64,000 nt of DNA from Cytophagaceae bacterium (lineage in GTDB: Bacteria > Bacteroidota > Bacteroidia > Cytophagales > Spirosomataceae): assembly GCA_016722655.1 (NCBI GenBank), contig JADKIR010000004.1:868001-932000 (forward strand), read 5' to 3'. A model generated the notes under the pieces. It ran no database searches. It was given only the letters and a program-made list of their open reading frames with translations, and had not been told where the DNA came from. The position numbers and the translations under genes were made by a program. Below are positions 16,043 through 26,271 of this stretch, in pieces (the stretch's first letter is position 1; every line of letters starts with the position of its first letter).

Positions 16043-17446
16043 ATGGCATATTCTCAAAATATCCTTCTCCCCCTTTTCGAAGATTTCAAATTGGAAAACC
16101 TGCTGGCGAATATTCCTCCAGCATATCTTGAAAACTTTTCAGGAAAAGCCAAAGAGACCGTAACCTATTTTTCTACTGACAATCAAAAAATTATCGTTTT
16201 AGGCTTAGGTAAAAAAGATGATTTCAAGGCAGTAAAAAGCACTTTCAGGAGTTTTTTCTATCATAACAAATCGAAATTAAAAGGTGATATTTCGATTCTG
16301 TTCTCTGAAAAAGTAAGCTCAGAAATTTCATCGGCAGTGGCCCAGGGCATTGCATTGGCAGAATATGAAATAGGGCATCTGAAATCGGACAAATCAAAAA
16401 CAGAAAGCTGGTTTTCAGGAAATTACAATATTTCTTTAAATGATAATATTGATATTGAAACTTTTGAAAAAGGAAAAAAAATAGCAGCTACTCAGTCACA
16501 GATTATGAAATGGGTCGATACCCCAGCCAATTTTAAAACACCAACCGTAATGGCGGAATGGATTTTGGAATCAGGGCAAAAACATGGATTTGAAACCCAA
16601 ATTTTTGATACTGAAAAATGCGAAGCACTCGGCATGAAAGCTTTACTAGCCGTGGGAAGGGGAAGTGTGGAAAATCCTCGGCAAATGGTGATTCTGAAAT
16701 ACACTCATCCTGAAGCCACAAAGACCGTTGGATTGGTAGGAAAAGGTGTCACTTTTGATACTGGTGGTGTATCCCTTAAACCCGGTGACAACATGAACTA
16801 CATGAAGTCTGACATGGGAGGTGCGGCTGCAGTTGCGGGTACATTTGAAGCTGCCGCACGATTAAAACTAAAAATAAATCTTATCGGGGCCATTCCACTT
16901 ACTGAAAACTGCATCGACTCTCTGGCTGTAAAACCCGGCGATGTGATCGGCTCTTATTTGGGTAAAACTATAGAAGTAATCAATACAGATGCAGAAGGAC
17001 GCCTTATCCTGGCAGACGCACTTGCTTATGTAGTTAAAAATCACCCTACCGACTATCTGATCGACTTGGCTACGCTAACCGGAAACTGCATACAGGCATT
17101 GGGTTATGCAGCTGCAGCCATGCTCACGCACAATGATGCACTCGCAGATTCCCTAAGCTCATCAGGAACCAAAACTGGTGAAAAAGTATGGCGGATGCCC
17201 CTATGGGACGACTACAAAGACATGATGAAGTCCGATATCGCCGATATCAAAAACCTGAGCACAGCACCTATTGCCGGAGCCATTACCGCAGCGAAATTTC
17301 TCGAAGAATTTGTTGAAAATCATCCGGCTTGGGCACATCTTGATATTGCCGGTGTGGCTTTTGGTGATTCTGAGTTTGGAAGTATGAAATCGGCTACCGG
17401 CTATGGGGTTAACTTATTGATTGATTGGCTGGAAAATAATTCCTAA
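16043..17446 (+). CDS. Leucyl aminopeptidase (M17)
   Basis: 467 residues with an N-terminal macro-like domain and a C-terminal M17 peptidase domain. Metal-binding and catalytic motifs are VGKGVTFDTGGVSLKP (232-247; metal ligands K234 and D239, catalytic K246), KSDMGGAAAV (255-264) and NTDAEGRLILADAL (314-327). The enzyme removes N-terminal residues from cytosolic peptides with two divalent metal ions. It fits with the secreted peptidases and the histidine-degradation operon in the window. The next gene starts 23 bases later and may be co-transcribed. Confidence 0.95.
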   Translation: MAYSQNILLPLFEDFKLENLLANIPPAYLENFSGKAKETVTYFSTDNQKIIVLGLGKKDDFKAVKSTFRSFFYHNKSKLKGDISILFSEKVSSEISSAVAQGIALAEYEIGHLKSDKSKTESWFSGNYNISLNDNIDIETFEKGKKIAATQSQIMKWVDTPANFKTPTVMAEWILESGQKHGFETQIFDTEKCEALGMKALLAVGRGSVENPRQMVILKYTHPEATKTVGLVGKGVTFDTGGVSLKPGDNMNYMKSDMGGAAAVAGTFEAAARLKLKINLIGAIPLTENCIDSLAVKPGDVIGSYLGKTIEVINTDAEGRLILADALAYVVKNHPTDYLIDLATLTGNCIQALGYAAAAMLTHNDALADSLSSSGTKTGEKVWRMPLWDDYKDMMKSDIADIKNLSTAPIAGAITAAKFLEEFVENHPAWAHLDIAGVAFGDSEFGSMKSATGYGVNLLIDWLENNS

Positions 17447-17469
17447 ATTTGGCTTTTACCCTAAGCCTT

Positions 17470-18624
17470 ATGAACAGAATTGAGAAAATAGACATTGTCA
17501 GAGGGATTGTTATGGTCATAATGGCACTGGATCATGTGCGAGATATTTTGCATGTAGATGCACTCACTCAAAATCCTACAAATCTCAACTATACTACCCC
17601 GATTTTGTTTTTTACCCGGTGGATTACGCATTTATGTGCCCCTACATTTGTTTTTCTGGCCGGCACATCTGCATTTTTATATTTTTCAAAAACCAAAAGT
17701 GTTGCGGTAACCAGATCATACCTTATAAAAAGAGGCCTGATTTTGATTCTTTTGGAATTCACCATCATCAACTTCGGATTATTTTTTGATGCCGGATTTC
17801 ATTCGCTGGTATTTCAGGTAATAGCCACCATTGGCTTTGGAATGATTATTTTGGGAATATTAATTTCTTTAAACCCCAAAACGATAGGTATAATCGGCCT
17901 TATTATTTTAGTTTTTCATAACCTTACACCCCTTATACCATTTGCCGAAAGCTCGGTTTTAAAAACTATTTTTACACCTTTGTTTGCACCTACAGCTTTC
18001 CCGCTTTTTAGTGGCATTACTTTTATCATGGGCTATCCTCCTGTTCCATGGTTAGGGATATTATTGGTAGGATTTGCCTCCGGAAAATTTTTCCTGGAAT
18101 CCTCCAACAAACCTTTTCTAAAACTAGCTCTTGTTTCAATAAGTCTATTTTTCCTGTTGAGATTTATAAATATTTATGGTGATCCGGTTCCCTGGTCAAC
18201 CCAGAAAAGTTTTGTTTTCACCCTATTATCATTTTTCAATTTAACCAAATATCCACCTTCCTTACTCTTTAGTCTGATTACTCTTGGTATTATGTTTTTA
18301 TTGATTACAATTACACCTAAAATCAATGAAAAAGTCAAAAAAATCCTGATCATATTCGGTAAAGTACCACTTTTCTATTTCATTGTCCATTTTTATCTGA
18401 TTCACCTCATCACTTTGGTTGTTTTGTTTGCCCAGGGCTTTCACTGGGACCAATTTTCATTTGCCAGCGGTACTTTCGGCCGCCCACAAAATACAGAAAG
18501 TGGTCTTACACTTGGATGGGTTTATATAGTTTGGCTATTGGTTATTTTTCTGATGTATTTCCCATCAAAATGGTATGCCGGATATAAGGCTAAACACAAG
18601 TATTTTTGGCTAAAATACATTTAA
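17470..18624 (+). CDS. DUF1624-type multi-pass membrane protein
   Basis: 384 residues from the ATG at 17470; a TTG 21 bases earlier is less likely. About ten hydrophobic segments are visible. The N-terminus RIEKIDIVRGIVMVIMALDHVRD and the motif HLCAPTFVFLAGTSAFLY are the signature of the heparan-alpha-glucosaminide N-acetyltransferase-like (DUF1624) family of membrane acyltransferases. The acyl acceptor is unknown. It is 23 bases behind the aminopeptidase gene. Confidence 0.85.
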   Translation: MNRIEKIDIVRGIVMVIMALDHVRDILHVDALTQNPTNLNYTTPILFFTRWITHLCAPTFVFLAGTSAFLYFSKTKSVAVTRSYLIKRGLILILLEFTIINFGLFFDAGFHSLVFQVIATIGFGMIILGILISLNPKTIGIIGLIILVFHNLTPLIPFAESSVLKTIFTPLFAPTAFPLFSGITFIMGYPPVPWLGILLVGFASGKFFLESSNKPFLKLALVSISLFFLLRFINIYGDPVPWSTQKSFVFTLLSFFNLTKYPPSLLFSLITLGIMFLLITITPKINEKVKKILIIFGKVPLFYFIVHFYLIHLITLVVLFAQGFHWDQFSFASGTFGRPQNTESGLTLGWVYIVWLLVIFLMYFPSKWYAGYKAKHKYFWLKYI

Positions 18625-18668
18625 TATTTTGTTGGTTTTCAATAATTTACATTTATTAGAATATACTT

Positions 18669-19406
18669 TTGAATAAAATTCTCGCTATCATTTTTCTTTT
18701 GAGCAATTCAGTTTTTGCCCAAAAAGTCCATTCTCATAATGATTATGTTCATAAAAGGCCATTTTGGGAAGGGTATGAAGCCGGTGCCAATTCGATTGAG
18801 GTAGATGTATATTTAATTGAAAATCAGCTTTTTGTTGCTCATGAAAGAAAAGAAATCAAGACGGAAAATACATTTATTAAACTTTATCTCGAACCCCTTT
18901 CTAAAGTCTTGAAAACTAAAAAAAGAAAGGACTTGCAAATATTAGTAGATTTAAAAACTCCTGCGGAGCATACCCTTGAAAAATTGATGGAGGATTTGAA
19001 AAAATATCCAAAACTGACCCGGGCTTACAAAAGGAAGAAAGGAAAAATTAAGTTTGTGATTTCGGGCAACCGGCCAAAGCCAGATGAGTATTCTAAATAT
19101 CCTGAATATATTTTTTTTGACCACCAATCTTTGGATGATCTGGCAAAAGCCCAAAAAGAAAAAATCGCTTTAGTTAGCTTTCCTTTTTACAAATTTTCAC
19201 TTTGGAATGGTAAAACTGAACTTCCTGAAAATGATCGAAAAAAAATAATTGAAACCATTGAAAAAGTTCATAAATCCGGATTCCCTATTCGTTTTTGGGC
19301 AACACCAGATACACCACTTGCATGGAAAACCCTACACAGCTTAGGTGTCGATTTCATAAACACAGACAATCCGGAAGATTGCGTTAATTTTTTCCGGAAA
19401 AAATAA
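18669..19406 (+). CDS. Secreted PI-PLC/GDPD-like phosphodiesterase
   Basis: 245 residues from a TTG start that exposes a signal peptide (NKILAIIFLLSNSVFAQ). The mature protein begins KVHSHNDYVHKRPFWEGYEAGANSIEVDVYLIENQLFVAHE. The first His pair, the EVD metal-binding motif and the later HE form the TIM-barrel active site of the PI-PLC/glycerophosphodiester phosphodiesterase superfamily. Late strands end in GVDFINTDNPED. The substrate is unknown; a phospholipid head group is likely. No ATG is available near the signal peptide. Confidence 0.8.
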   Translation: MNKILAIIFLLSNSVFAQKVHSHNDYVHKRPFWEGYEAGANSIEVDVYLIENQLFVAHERKEIKTENTFIKLYLEPLSKVLKTKKRKDLQILVDLKTPAEHTLEKLMEDLKKYPKLTRAYKRKKGKIKFVISGNRPKPDEYSKYPEYIFFDHQSLDDLAKAQKEKIALVSFPFYKFSLWNGKTELPENDRKKIIETIEKVHKSGFPIRFWATPDTPLAWKTLHSLGVDFINTDNPEDCVNFFRKK

Positions 19407-19412
19407 TTGCTT

Positions 19413-20003
19413 TTAAACCGAAGCAGGCGTCTGCTCTTCCCTTATTTTCTCATAAAATATTGCCGAAGCCACATACAAAATGGGCAGAACATAGAATATA
19501 CCTACTATAAAAACCAATAAGCCCAGCACAGAAAAAACAATGCACAACAAACCATAAATAAAATAATCCATTTTATGGCCTTTCATCATTTCCCAGCTCG
19601 CCTTCATTACATCTACAGCTCCCATTTGAGGATTATCAGCTAAAATGTAGTATGCCATAGATAGCCCTAATGCCAGAATAATTCCAGGAATAATCAGCAA
19701 AAGAAACCCAAATCCTACCACAATTGCCATCAGTAAAGTTACGACCAATGAAGGAATGAAATTTTTAAATCCATCAAAAATCTGTTCAATTCTCACTTCC
19801 TTTCCTCTTACAATATTCAGGAAAAAAATTGCTATACCAAGATTAAATGGGGCCGATATTATCAAGGTTAAAACGCCAAATTTAGGGTCAACGCTTGTAG
19901 GAATCCCGGAAATCATAGAAATGATAAATACGGCAGCAATAGTAATCAAAAACTTACCTTCGAGTTTTTGTTTGCTTTCTTTGAAAAGATCGATTATGCT
20001 CAT
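19413..20003 (-). CDS. Multi-pass membrane protein, DUF975-like
   Basis: 196 residues with about five membrane segments. The pattern 'internal repeat of FxxIVRGKEVRIEQIFDGFKNF, then LLLIIPGIILALGLSMAYYILADNP, then ASWEMMKGHKMDYFIYGL' matches the DUF975-type family, whose role is unknown. It converges on the phosphodiesterase gene with a six-base gap. It is divergent from the marR-hut operon. Confidence 0.7.
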   Translation of the reverse strand: MSIIDLFKESKQKLEGKFLITIAAVFIISMISGIPTSVDPKFGVLTLIISAPFNLGIAIFFLNIVRGKEVRIEQIFDGFKNFIPSLVVTLLMAIVVGFGFLLLIIPGIILALGLSMAYYILADNPQMGAVDVMKASWEMMKGHKMDYFIYGLLCIVFSVLGLLVFIVGIFYVLPILYVASAIFYEKIREEQTPASV

Positions 20004-20212
20004 AGCTAGTTTATTTTATTGCTAAAACTATAAATACTTTTTGACTTCTGAAATTACTTTTCCATTTTTCTAAAACTATTCTAAATTTAATTTTCTGATA
20101 TTCTGTATTTTGAGAGGCAAACATCCATCTTCTAAGCTTTTAAAACATCATTGTTTAAAAAATTCAAGCCTAATTTTTCTTTCTTTCATTAAATAAAAAA
20201 TCAAAATATTAT

Positions 20213-20241
20213 AAATATATATAAGTACTTATATATATTTG
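20213..20241 (+). promoter_or_regulatory. 28-bp perfect palindrome, probable MarR operator
   Basis: Bases 20213-20240 form a perfect palindrome centred on AAGTACTT, with AT-repeat arms. It overlaps a TATATTTG -7-type box (20234-20241) and ends four bases before the marR ATG. MarR dimers bind such inverted repeats, and this family usually represses its own operon. If the box is the real -7 element, the transcript would start at or next to the ATG. Confidence 0.7.
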
Positions 20242-20244
20242 TTT

Positions 20245-20718
20245 ATGAATTTCTATCAAAAACTCGGTCCGCTGGTATTCGGAAGCAGGTTAAGAAGGCT
20301 CAGCGAGGGCTTTCTTTCCGAAGTCAATAAAGTGTATGCAGACCTCGGAATCGACTTTGAAGCCTCATGGTTTGGAGTATTTTATCTTTTAGACAAAAAT
20401 GGAGAACTCTCTATCCATGAAATATCAGAGGTGTTAGAAATTTCACACTCGGCAGTGAGCCAAATGGTAAAAACCTTAAACGAAAACAATCTGGTAGCTC
20501 TTAGCCCTTCGAAACATGATGCTAGAAAAAAAATAGTGGTGCTGACCGATTCCGGAAAAGAGTTGCTAAATCAAATAAAGCCCGTTTGGGAAGCATTGGA
20601 AAAAACCATAACCGAAATGACTGTAGGTATGGAGATTTTTGAGCATCTAATGAAAATAGAAAATGATTTTTTGAAGAAAAGTCTGAGTCAACGTATAAAA
20701 AACCAAATGAATGTTTAG
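20245..20718 (+). CDS. MarR-family transcriptional regulator of the hut operon
   Basis: 157 residues from the ATG at 20245 (a TTG six bases upstream lies inside the palindrome). The winged helix is clear at about 50-110: GELSIHEISEVLEISHSAVSQMVKTLNENNLVALSPSKHDARKKIVVLTDSGKELL, with the recognition helix in SHSAVSQMVKTL and the wing in HDARKK. It is the first gene of the hut operon and overlaps hutH by eight bases. Control of histidine catabolism by this protein is inferred from position; classical Hut repressors (HutC) belong to GntR. Confidence 0.88.
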   Translation: MNFYQKLGPLVFGSRLRRLSEGFLSEVNKVYADLGIDFEASWFGVFYLLDKNGELSIHEISEVLEISHSAVSQMVKTLNENNLVALSPSKHDARKKIVVLTDSGKELLNQIKPVWEALEKTITEMTVGMEIFEHLMKIENDFLKKSLSQRIKNQMNV

Positions 20719-22252
20719 CTACGGAAAAGATTATTTAACCATAAGTAAAGCCCTGGCTCTGGTAAATGGCAGCCTAAAAGGTCAAATAGAACCCGAAACT
20801 GCTGAAAAAATCAGACAAAGCACTGCCTGGGTCGAAGAAATTGTGGCCAGTGAAGAGGTGGTTTACGGTATCAACACGGGTTTCGGGCCATTGTGTGATA
20901 CAATAATTTCGGACGAACAAACCAGCCAGTTACAGCATAACCTCCTCATCAGCCATAGCGTGGGAGTAGGAGAACCTATTTCCATGGAAATGGCCAAAAT
21001 GATGCTCGTTTGCAAGGTACATTCGCTGAGTATGGCGTATTCGGGTATCAGAATGAGCACAATTGAAAGGATACTTTGGCATATAGAAAATAATGTGATT
21101 CCTGTGGTTCCCTCAAAAGGCTCGGTAGGTGCATCAGGCGACCTTGCTCCTTTGTCGCATCTTTTTCTGCCCTTGATAGGAATGGGGAAGGTGATTTTCG
21201 AAGGAAATGAATTTGAAGCACTGGAAATTTTGTCAAAATTTGGTCTTTCACCACTTTCTCTGGGTCCCAAAGAAGGTCTGGCACTGATCAACGGTACCCA
21301 ATTTATTCTGGCACATGCGGTTTTTGGAGCAAAAAGACTCTTTGATGCTTTACAAATGGCCGATGTAGTAGGAGCTTTGTCTCTCGAAGCTCTAATGGGC
21401 TCTGCCAAGCCATTTGACAAACGACTGCACGATATCCGAAATTTTGAAGGGAACCAATGGGTGGCCCAAAGATTAAGATCATTGCTCGAAGGCTCGGAAA
21501 TTTTGGTGGCTCATCATGACTGCGACCGCGTGCAGGATCCCTATTCACTCCGTTGTATGCCGCAGGTGCATGGGGCCTCGAGGAATGCCTACATTCACCT
21601 GAAAAATCTTGTGGAAACTGAGCTGAATTCAGTTACAGACAATCCGATAATAATGGGTTCACACAACAGTATCAGCGGAGGAAATTTTCATGGTCAGCCA
21701 CTCGCTTTGCCCCTGGACTATAGCACGCTTGCAGCCGCAGAAATCGGAAATATTGCCGACAGAAGATGTTACCTTATGTTGGAAGGTCGATATGGTTTAC
21801 CGAGGTTACTCCTTGAAGACACCGGACTAAATTCCGGATTTATGATTCCGCAATACACAACAGCTGCTCTGGTTTCAGAAAACAAAACCTTGTGTTTCCC
21901 TGCCTCTGCGGACAGTATTCCTACTTCACTGGGTCAGGAAGATCATGTGTCCATGGGTTCCATCAGTGGCCGGAAACTGCATCAGGTATTGGATAATCTG
22001 GAATACATTCAGGCCATCGAGATGCTTTATGCTGCTCAGGCTCTCGAATTCAGGAGACCTTTGAAATCGAGCCGGATTATTGAGGAAATTCAATCTGAAA
22101 TACGAAAATTAGTGCCTTTTGCAAAAGAAGACCGTAGTTTTTCTAAAGATATTAATACACTTCATCAATTGATACGGTCGGGAAGGATACTCGAAATCAC
22201 CCAACCACTAAAAACCTTAGATTATGGATACGAAGACCATTGCATTTCTTGA
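20711..22252 (+). CDS. hutH: Histidine ammonia-lyase
   Basis: 513 residues. The Ala-Ser-Gly triad that cyclises to the MIO cofactor is at 141-143 in [25 protein letters not shown] near 52-61 and the later SSFHGQP-like [16 protein letters not shown] and QEDHVSMGS are also conserved. The enzyme deaminates histidine to urocanate, the first step of the pathway. It overlaps marR by eight bases and hutU by 29 bases, which indicates a tightly packed operon. Confidence 0.96.
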   Translation: MFSYGKDYLTISKALALVNGSLKGQIEPETAEKIRQSTAWVEEIVASEEVVYGINTGFGPLCDTIISDEQTSQLQHNLLISHSVGVGEPISMEMAKMMLVCKVHSLSMAYSGIRMSTIERILWHIENNVIPVVPSKGSVGASGDLAPLSHLFLPLIGMGKVIFEGNEFEALEILSKFGLSPLSLGPKEGLALINGTQFILAHAVFGAKRLFDALQMADVVGALSLEALMGSAKPFDKRLHDIRNFEGNQWVAQRLRSLLEGSEILVAHHDCDRVQDPYSLRCMPQVHGASRNAYIHLKNLVETELNSVTDNPIIMGSHNSISGGNFHGQPLALPLDYSTLAAAEIGNIADRRCYLMLEGRYGLPRLLLEDTGLNSGFMIPQYTTAALVSENKTLCFPASADSIPTSLGQEDHVSMGSISGRKLHQVLDNLEYIQAIEMLYAAQALEFRRPLKSSRIIEEIQSEIRKLVPFAKEDRSFSKDINTLHQLIRSGRILEITQPLKTLDYGYEDHCIS

Positions 22253-23903
22253 AAAATATGCCAGTCATCCGGCCTATCATGCACCCAGAGGAACTGAACT
22301 CAATGCCAAAAGCTGGCAAACAGAGGCCCCGCTACGGATGATGCTCAATAACCTGGACAAAGAAGTAGCCGAAAATCCTGCTGAATTTGTAGTATATGGA
22401 GGAATAGGCCAGGCCGTTAGAAACAGAGAAAGTCTGGAGAAAATCATAGAAATATTGCTTGAACTCGATGAAAACCATTCACTGTTGGTGCAATCGGGCA
22501 AACCGGTGGGTATTGTACGCACCCATCCACAAGCCCCGAGGGTATTGATAGCCAACAGCAATCTGGTACCTGCCTGGGCTACCTGGGAGCATTTCAATGA
22601 ACTCAAAGAAAAAAACCTGATGATGTATGGCCAGATGACGGCCGGAAGTTGGATTTATATAGGCTCGCAGGGCATATTGCAGGGTACGTATGAGACCTTT
22701 ATGGAATGTGGTCGCCAACATTTTGAAGGCGACCTGCGGGGAAAACTTATCGTTTCGGGTGGATTGGGCGGCATGGGTGGTGCACAGCCTTTGGCAGCCA
22801 CTATGGCCGGAGCAACGTTCTTAGGAGTGGATGTGGATCTGGAAAGGATTAAAAAACGTCTGGAAACCCGTTACATCGACCGCATGACAGATTCTTTTGA
22901 GGAAGCCATAAATTGGATAAATGAAGCAAAAAACAAGGGTGAAAATCTTTCGGTTGGTTTGGTAGGCGACATTGGAGATGTTTTGGAAAAAATGTTGGAA
23001 ATCAACATGGTACCAGAGGTTCTTACTGATCAGACATCCGCCCATGACCCTATCAATGGCTATGTGCCTAATGGATTAAGTTTAACTGAAGCCCTAAATT
23101 TACGAAAAGCTGATTCGAAAAAATATCATGAATTGTCGCTGAAAAGCATGGCCAGACATGTGGGCTTTATGCTCCAATTTCAAAAACGTGGCTCGGTAGT
23201 ATTTGACTATGGCAACAATTTGAGAGAATTTGCCCGTCAAGGTGGCGAGCCCAATGCATTTAATTTTCCGGGGTTTACACCTGCGTTTATCCGTCAGCTT
23301 TTTTGTGAGGGCAAAGGGCCGTTTCGGTGGGTTGCACTTTCGGGTAATCCGGAGGATATTTTCACTACTGATAAAGCCTTAATAGAGGCTTTCCCCGAAA
23401 ACACCGGAATGATAAACTGGCTGAAACAAGCCAGGGAAAAAATAGCATTTCAAGGTTTGCCATCGAGGATATGTTGGCTAGGAATGGGCGAAAGGGAAAA
23501 GGCAGGACTGATTTTTAATGAGCTGGTCAAAACCGGAAAAGTGAAAGCTCCGATTGTGATTGGCCGGGATCATCTGGACTGCGGCTCAGTGGCATCGCCC
23601 AACCGCGAAACCGAGGCCATGCTCGACGGCTCTGATGCAGTATCGGACTGGCCACTGCTCAACCTGATGTCAAATGCTACGGGTGGTGCTACGTGGATAT
23701 CGTTCCATCATGGTGGTGGTGTGGGCATGGGGTATTCGCAACACGCAGGTATGGTGGTATTGGCAGACGGCACCGAGCGGGCTGAGGAGTGTCTCAAGCG
23801 GGTTTTGTTCAATGACCCTGCTATGGGGATTTTCCGACATGCTGATGCCGGATACGACAAAGCCAAAGCCTGGGGAGAGAAATTTGGCTTGAACGTGTGG
23901 TAA
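22224..23903 (+). CDS. hutU: Urocanate hydratase
   Basis: 559 residues, normal for the family. Conserved segments include [42 protein letters not shown], the NAD-binding region around [16 protein letters not shown], and [20 protein letters not shown] near residue 450. NAD acts as an electrophile in converting urocanate to imidazolonepropionate. The first 29 bases overlap the end of hutH. A 102-base gap with an interspersed palindromic repeat separates it from hutI. Confidence 0.97.
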   Translation: MDTKTIAFLEKYASHPAYHAPRGTELNAKSWQTEAPLRMMLNNLDKEVAENPAEFVVYGGIGQAVRNRESLEKIIEILLELDENHSLLVQSGKPVGIVRTHPQAPRVLIANSNLVPAWATWEHFNELKEKNLMMYGQMTAGSWIYIGSQGILQGTYETFMECGRQHFEGDLRGKLIVSGGLGGMGGAQPLAATMAGATFLGVDVDLERIKKRLETRYIDRMTDSFEEAINWINEAKNKGENLSVGLVGDIGDVLEKMLEINMVPEVLTDQTSAHDPINGYVPNGLSLTEALNLRKADSKKYHELSLKSMARHVGFMLQFQKRGSVVFDYGNNLREFARQGGEPNAFNFPGFTPAFIRQLFCEGKGPFRWVALSGNPEDIFTTDKALIEAFPENTGMINWLKQAREKIAFQGLPSRICWLGMGEREKAGLIFNELVKTGKVKAPIVIGRDHLDCGSVASPNRETEAMLDGSDAVSDWPLLNLMSNATGGATWISFHHGGGVGMGYSQHAGMVVLADGTERAEECLKRVLFNDPAMGIFRHADAGYDKAKAWGEKFGLNVW

Positions 23904-23906
23904 TTT

Positions 23907-23988
23907 GCAGCAGGGATTGAGCGTTTGTCTGAGCTACCACGCATTTGCGTGGAGCGAGAACCACGCTAAGGCATGGCCGCCCGGCTGC
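23907..23988 (+). repeat. Interspersed hairpin repeat, copy 1 (inside hut operon)
   Basis: Starts GCAGCAGGGATTGAGC and ends GCCCGGCTGCC, so its ends are GCAGC/GCTGC. The centre is a perfect hairpin CCACGC-ATTT-GCGTGG (23937-23952) followed by AGCGA. The outer parts are shared with a copy at 41374-41461 while the central hairpin differs completely. It fills the hutU-hutI gap. Confidence 0.75.
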
Positions 23989-24005
23989 CCAAAAAATAAT
24001 AATAA

Positions 24006-25217
24006 ATGAAACTCATCGGTCCGTTTTCACAAATTCTGACATTAGATAATATTCCACTCAAAGGGGCGGTAAAAGATGAGGCTTTGGAAATATTGCCCGA
24101 GGCTGGTGTACTCGTAGAGCATGGAATGATCATAAAAACTGGGGATTTCAATTCGTTGAGAAAAGAATACAAAGAAGCTGAAATAGAGGAAGTTGATCAA
24201 AAAAATGTCTTGCTGCCTGGTTTTGTGGATTGCCATACGCACAGCTGCTTTGCAGGTTCCCGGGCTATGGATTTTGCAGAAAGGAATGCAGGGAGCAGCT
24301 ACCTCGAAATCGCCCAACAAGGCGGTGGAATATGGAGTACGGTGACTGCAACGAGGAAGTCTTCGGCCATTGAATTGAAGCAATTAACAGAAAGTCGGGT
24401 CAACGGTTTTTTGAAAAATGGGATTACCACCATAGAAATAAAATCTGGCTATGGGCTGTCGGTGGAAGAGGAAATCAAGATTTTGAAAGTAATAAACCAG
24501 TTGGATACCAGTGCCGATGTGGTAACTACCTGCCTTGCTGCACATGTAAAACCACGTGATTTTGATGGCTCTACTGAAGAATACCTTGATTATTTGATCA
24601 AAAAACTACTCCCGGAAATCAAAAATTTAACTCAGAGAATTGATATTTTCACTGAAAAATCGGCTTTCGGGATTGAGGAATCGACCAGATATCTGCAACA
24701 GGCCAAAGAGATGGGTTTTAAAATAACCGTACATGCCGACCAGTTTACAGCGGGTTCGGCACAGATGGCCGTAAAACTGGGGGCACTATCCGCCGACCAC
24801 CTGGAAGCGAGCACCGACGAAGATATAAAGATATTGGCGAACTCAGAAACGGTCGCTGTGGCTTTGCCCGGTGCATCAATAGGCTTGGGGGAACCCTTTG
24901 CTCCTGCAAGAAAACTACTGGATGCAGGTGCTTGTGTGGCCATAGCCTCAGACTACAACCCCGGGTCAGCACCTATGGGCGATTTGTTGACACAGGCATC
25001 GATTCTGGCAACTTATCAAAAACTCAGCACGGCAGAAGTGTTGGCAGGATTGACTTTCAGGGCAGCAAAAGCACTTGATTTATATAATATTGGTAAAATA
25101 TCATCTGGCTTTCAGGCTGATTTTCAAGCTTACTCCTGTGTTGACTATCGCGAGATTCTGTATCATCAGGGAAGTTTAAAGCCTGAAGCAGTTTGGAAAA
25201 AGGGGAAGAAAATTTGA
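24006..25217 (+). CDS. hutI: Imidazolonepropionase
   Basis: 403 residues of the amidohydrolase superfamily. The metal-binding HxH is at 77-79 in PGFVDCHTHSCFAGSR. KSGYGLSVEEEIKIL, the VHADQF motif and the late IASDYNPGSAP give the remaining ligands and substrate-binding residues. It opens the imidazolone ring to N-formimidoyl-glutamate. hutG begins five bases after the stop. Expression past the repeat in front of it may differ from that of hutHU. Confidence 0.96.
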   Translation: MKLIGPFSQILTLDNIPLKGAVKDEALEILPEAGVLVEHGMIIKTGDFNSLRKEYKEAEIEEVDQKNVLLPGFVDCHTHSCFAGSRAMDFAERNAGSSYLEIAQQGGGIWSTVTATRKSSAIELKQLTESRVNGFLKNGITTIEIKSGYGLSVEEEIKILKVINQLDTSADVVTTCLAAHVKPRDFDGSTEEYLDYLIKKLLPEIKNLTQRIDIFTEKSAFGIEESTRYLQQAKEMGFKITVHADQFTAGSAQMAVKLGALSADHLEASTDEDIKILANSETVAVALPGASIGLGEPFAPARKLLDAGACVAIASDYNPGSAPMGDLLTQASILATYQKLSTAEVLAGLTFRAAKALDLYNIGKISSGFQADFQAYSCVDYREILYHQGSLKPEAVWKKGKKI

Positions 25218-25222
25218 GTCTT

Positions 25223-26146
25223 ATGAAGGGAAATTCATTAATTTGGACCGGAAGAACTGATGGCGATGGGGAAGAGCATTTGCGGTGGCACCAAGTGATG
25301 CAATATGAGATAAATCCTGAAACGCAAATGGTGATTCTGGGATTTGCCTGTGACGAAGGGGTAAGGCGTAACAAAGGAAGAATTGGTGCCAAAAGTGGCC
25401 CGGACGCACTCAGGAATGCCTGTTCAAATTTTCCGGTTCATAAAAAACTGAATGTTGCAGATCTGGGCGATATCATCTGTGAAAATCAAAACCTCGAAAA
25501 AGCTCAGGAAGAATTGGCGACTCATGTGGCTGAAATACAAAATCAAAATTTGAAAAGTATAGTTTTTGGGGGTGGACACGAGGTAATGTACGGGCATTTT
25601 TCTGGCCTTAGAAAGGCTTACCCGGGTCAGAAAATTGGTATCATAAATTTCGATGCACATTTTGACAACCGATCAATAATACCCAAAACCGGCCCTACCT
25701 CAGGCACCGGATTCTGGCAAATTGCACAAACCGACCCAAACCATGCCTATCTGGCTATCGGAATTCAGGAAAACTCCAATACCCGGGCACTTTTTGATTT
25801 TGCCGATCAATCAGGTATGCAATATCTTTTAGGCAAGGATTTTCATTTAAAAAACGAAGAGAGAATTTTGGCGGTAATTCACCAATTTATTGCAGATATT
25901 GATGTGCTTTATGTGACGGTTTGTATGGATGTTTTCTCGGCTGCATTTGCTCCGGGTGTGAGTGCGACCGCATACAATGGGTTGATTCCTGATACATTTT
26001 TTCAGGATATTTTCAGAAAAATTATTTGGGATCAAAAACTCAAAGCTTTTGATATTGCTGAGCTAAACCCGGTTTTTGATTTCGACCACCGCACAGCCAA
26101 ATTAGGTGCATCGCTGGTTTTTGAAGTAATAAATGCCAAAAATTGA
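25223..26146 (+). CDS. hutG: Formimidoylglutamase
   Basis: 307 residues from the ATG at 25223; a TTG at 25193 inside hutI is open but unneeded. Arginase-family manganese motifs are GGGHE at 116-120, NFDAHFD at 142-148 and VTVCMDVFSAAFAPGVSA near 230. The enzyme hydrolyses N-formimidoyl-glutamate to glutamate and formamide and completes the pathway. With formamide as product, no extra deiminase or deformylase gene is needed, and none is present. Confidence 0.95.
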   Translation: MKGNSLIWTGRTDGDGEEHLRWHQVMQYEINPETQMVILGFACDEGVRRNKGRIGAKSGPDALRNACSNFPVHKKLNVADLGDIICENQNLEKAQEELATHVAEIQNQNLKSIVFGGGHEVMYGHFSGLRKAYPGQKIGIINFDAHFDNRSIIPKTGPTSGTGFWQIAQTDPNHAYLAIGIQENSNTRALFDFADQSGMQYLLGKDFHLKNEERILAVIHQFIADIDVLYVTVCMDVFSAAFAPGVSATAYNGLIPDTFFQDIFRKIIWDQKLKAFDIAELNPVFDFDHRTAKLGASLVFEVINAKN

Positions 26147-26230
26147 CAGAAAAAATCGTGCTCTAAATCGTTGGAAATAAAATACTAAGAAAATCAAGGA
26201 CAATAAATTTGATTTTTTTTCGGCAAAAGA

Positions 26231-26262
26231 TTTGACAAGATTAGAAAAACGCACTACTTTTG
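26231..26262 (+). promoter_or_regulatory. tRNA-Asn promoter
   Basis: TTTG (26231-26234) and TACTTTTG (26255-26262) are 20 bases apart, an exact fit to the Bacteroidota promoter consensus. Transcription would begin around 26266-26270, just before the degenerate tRNA copy, and continue through the intact tRNA. Confidence 0.8.
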
Positions 26263-26271
26263 CACCACGAT

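Noticed and set aside
20863..21420. 185-codon open frame on the minus strand
   Set aside because: Antisense to hutH across the MIO region; no independent support.
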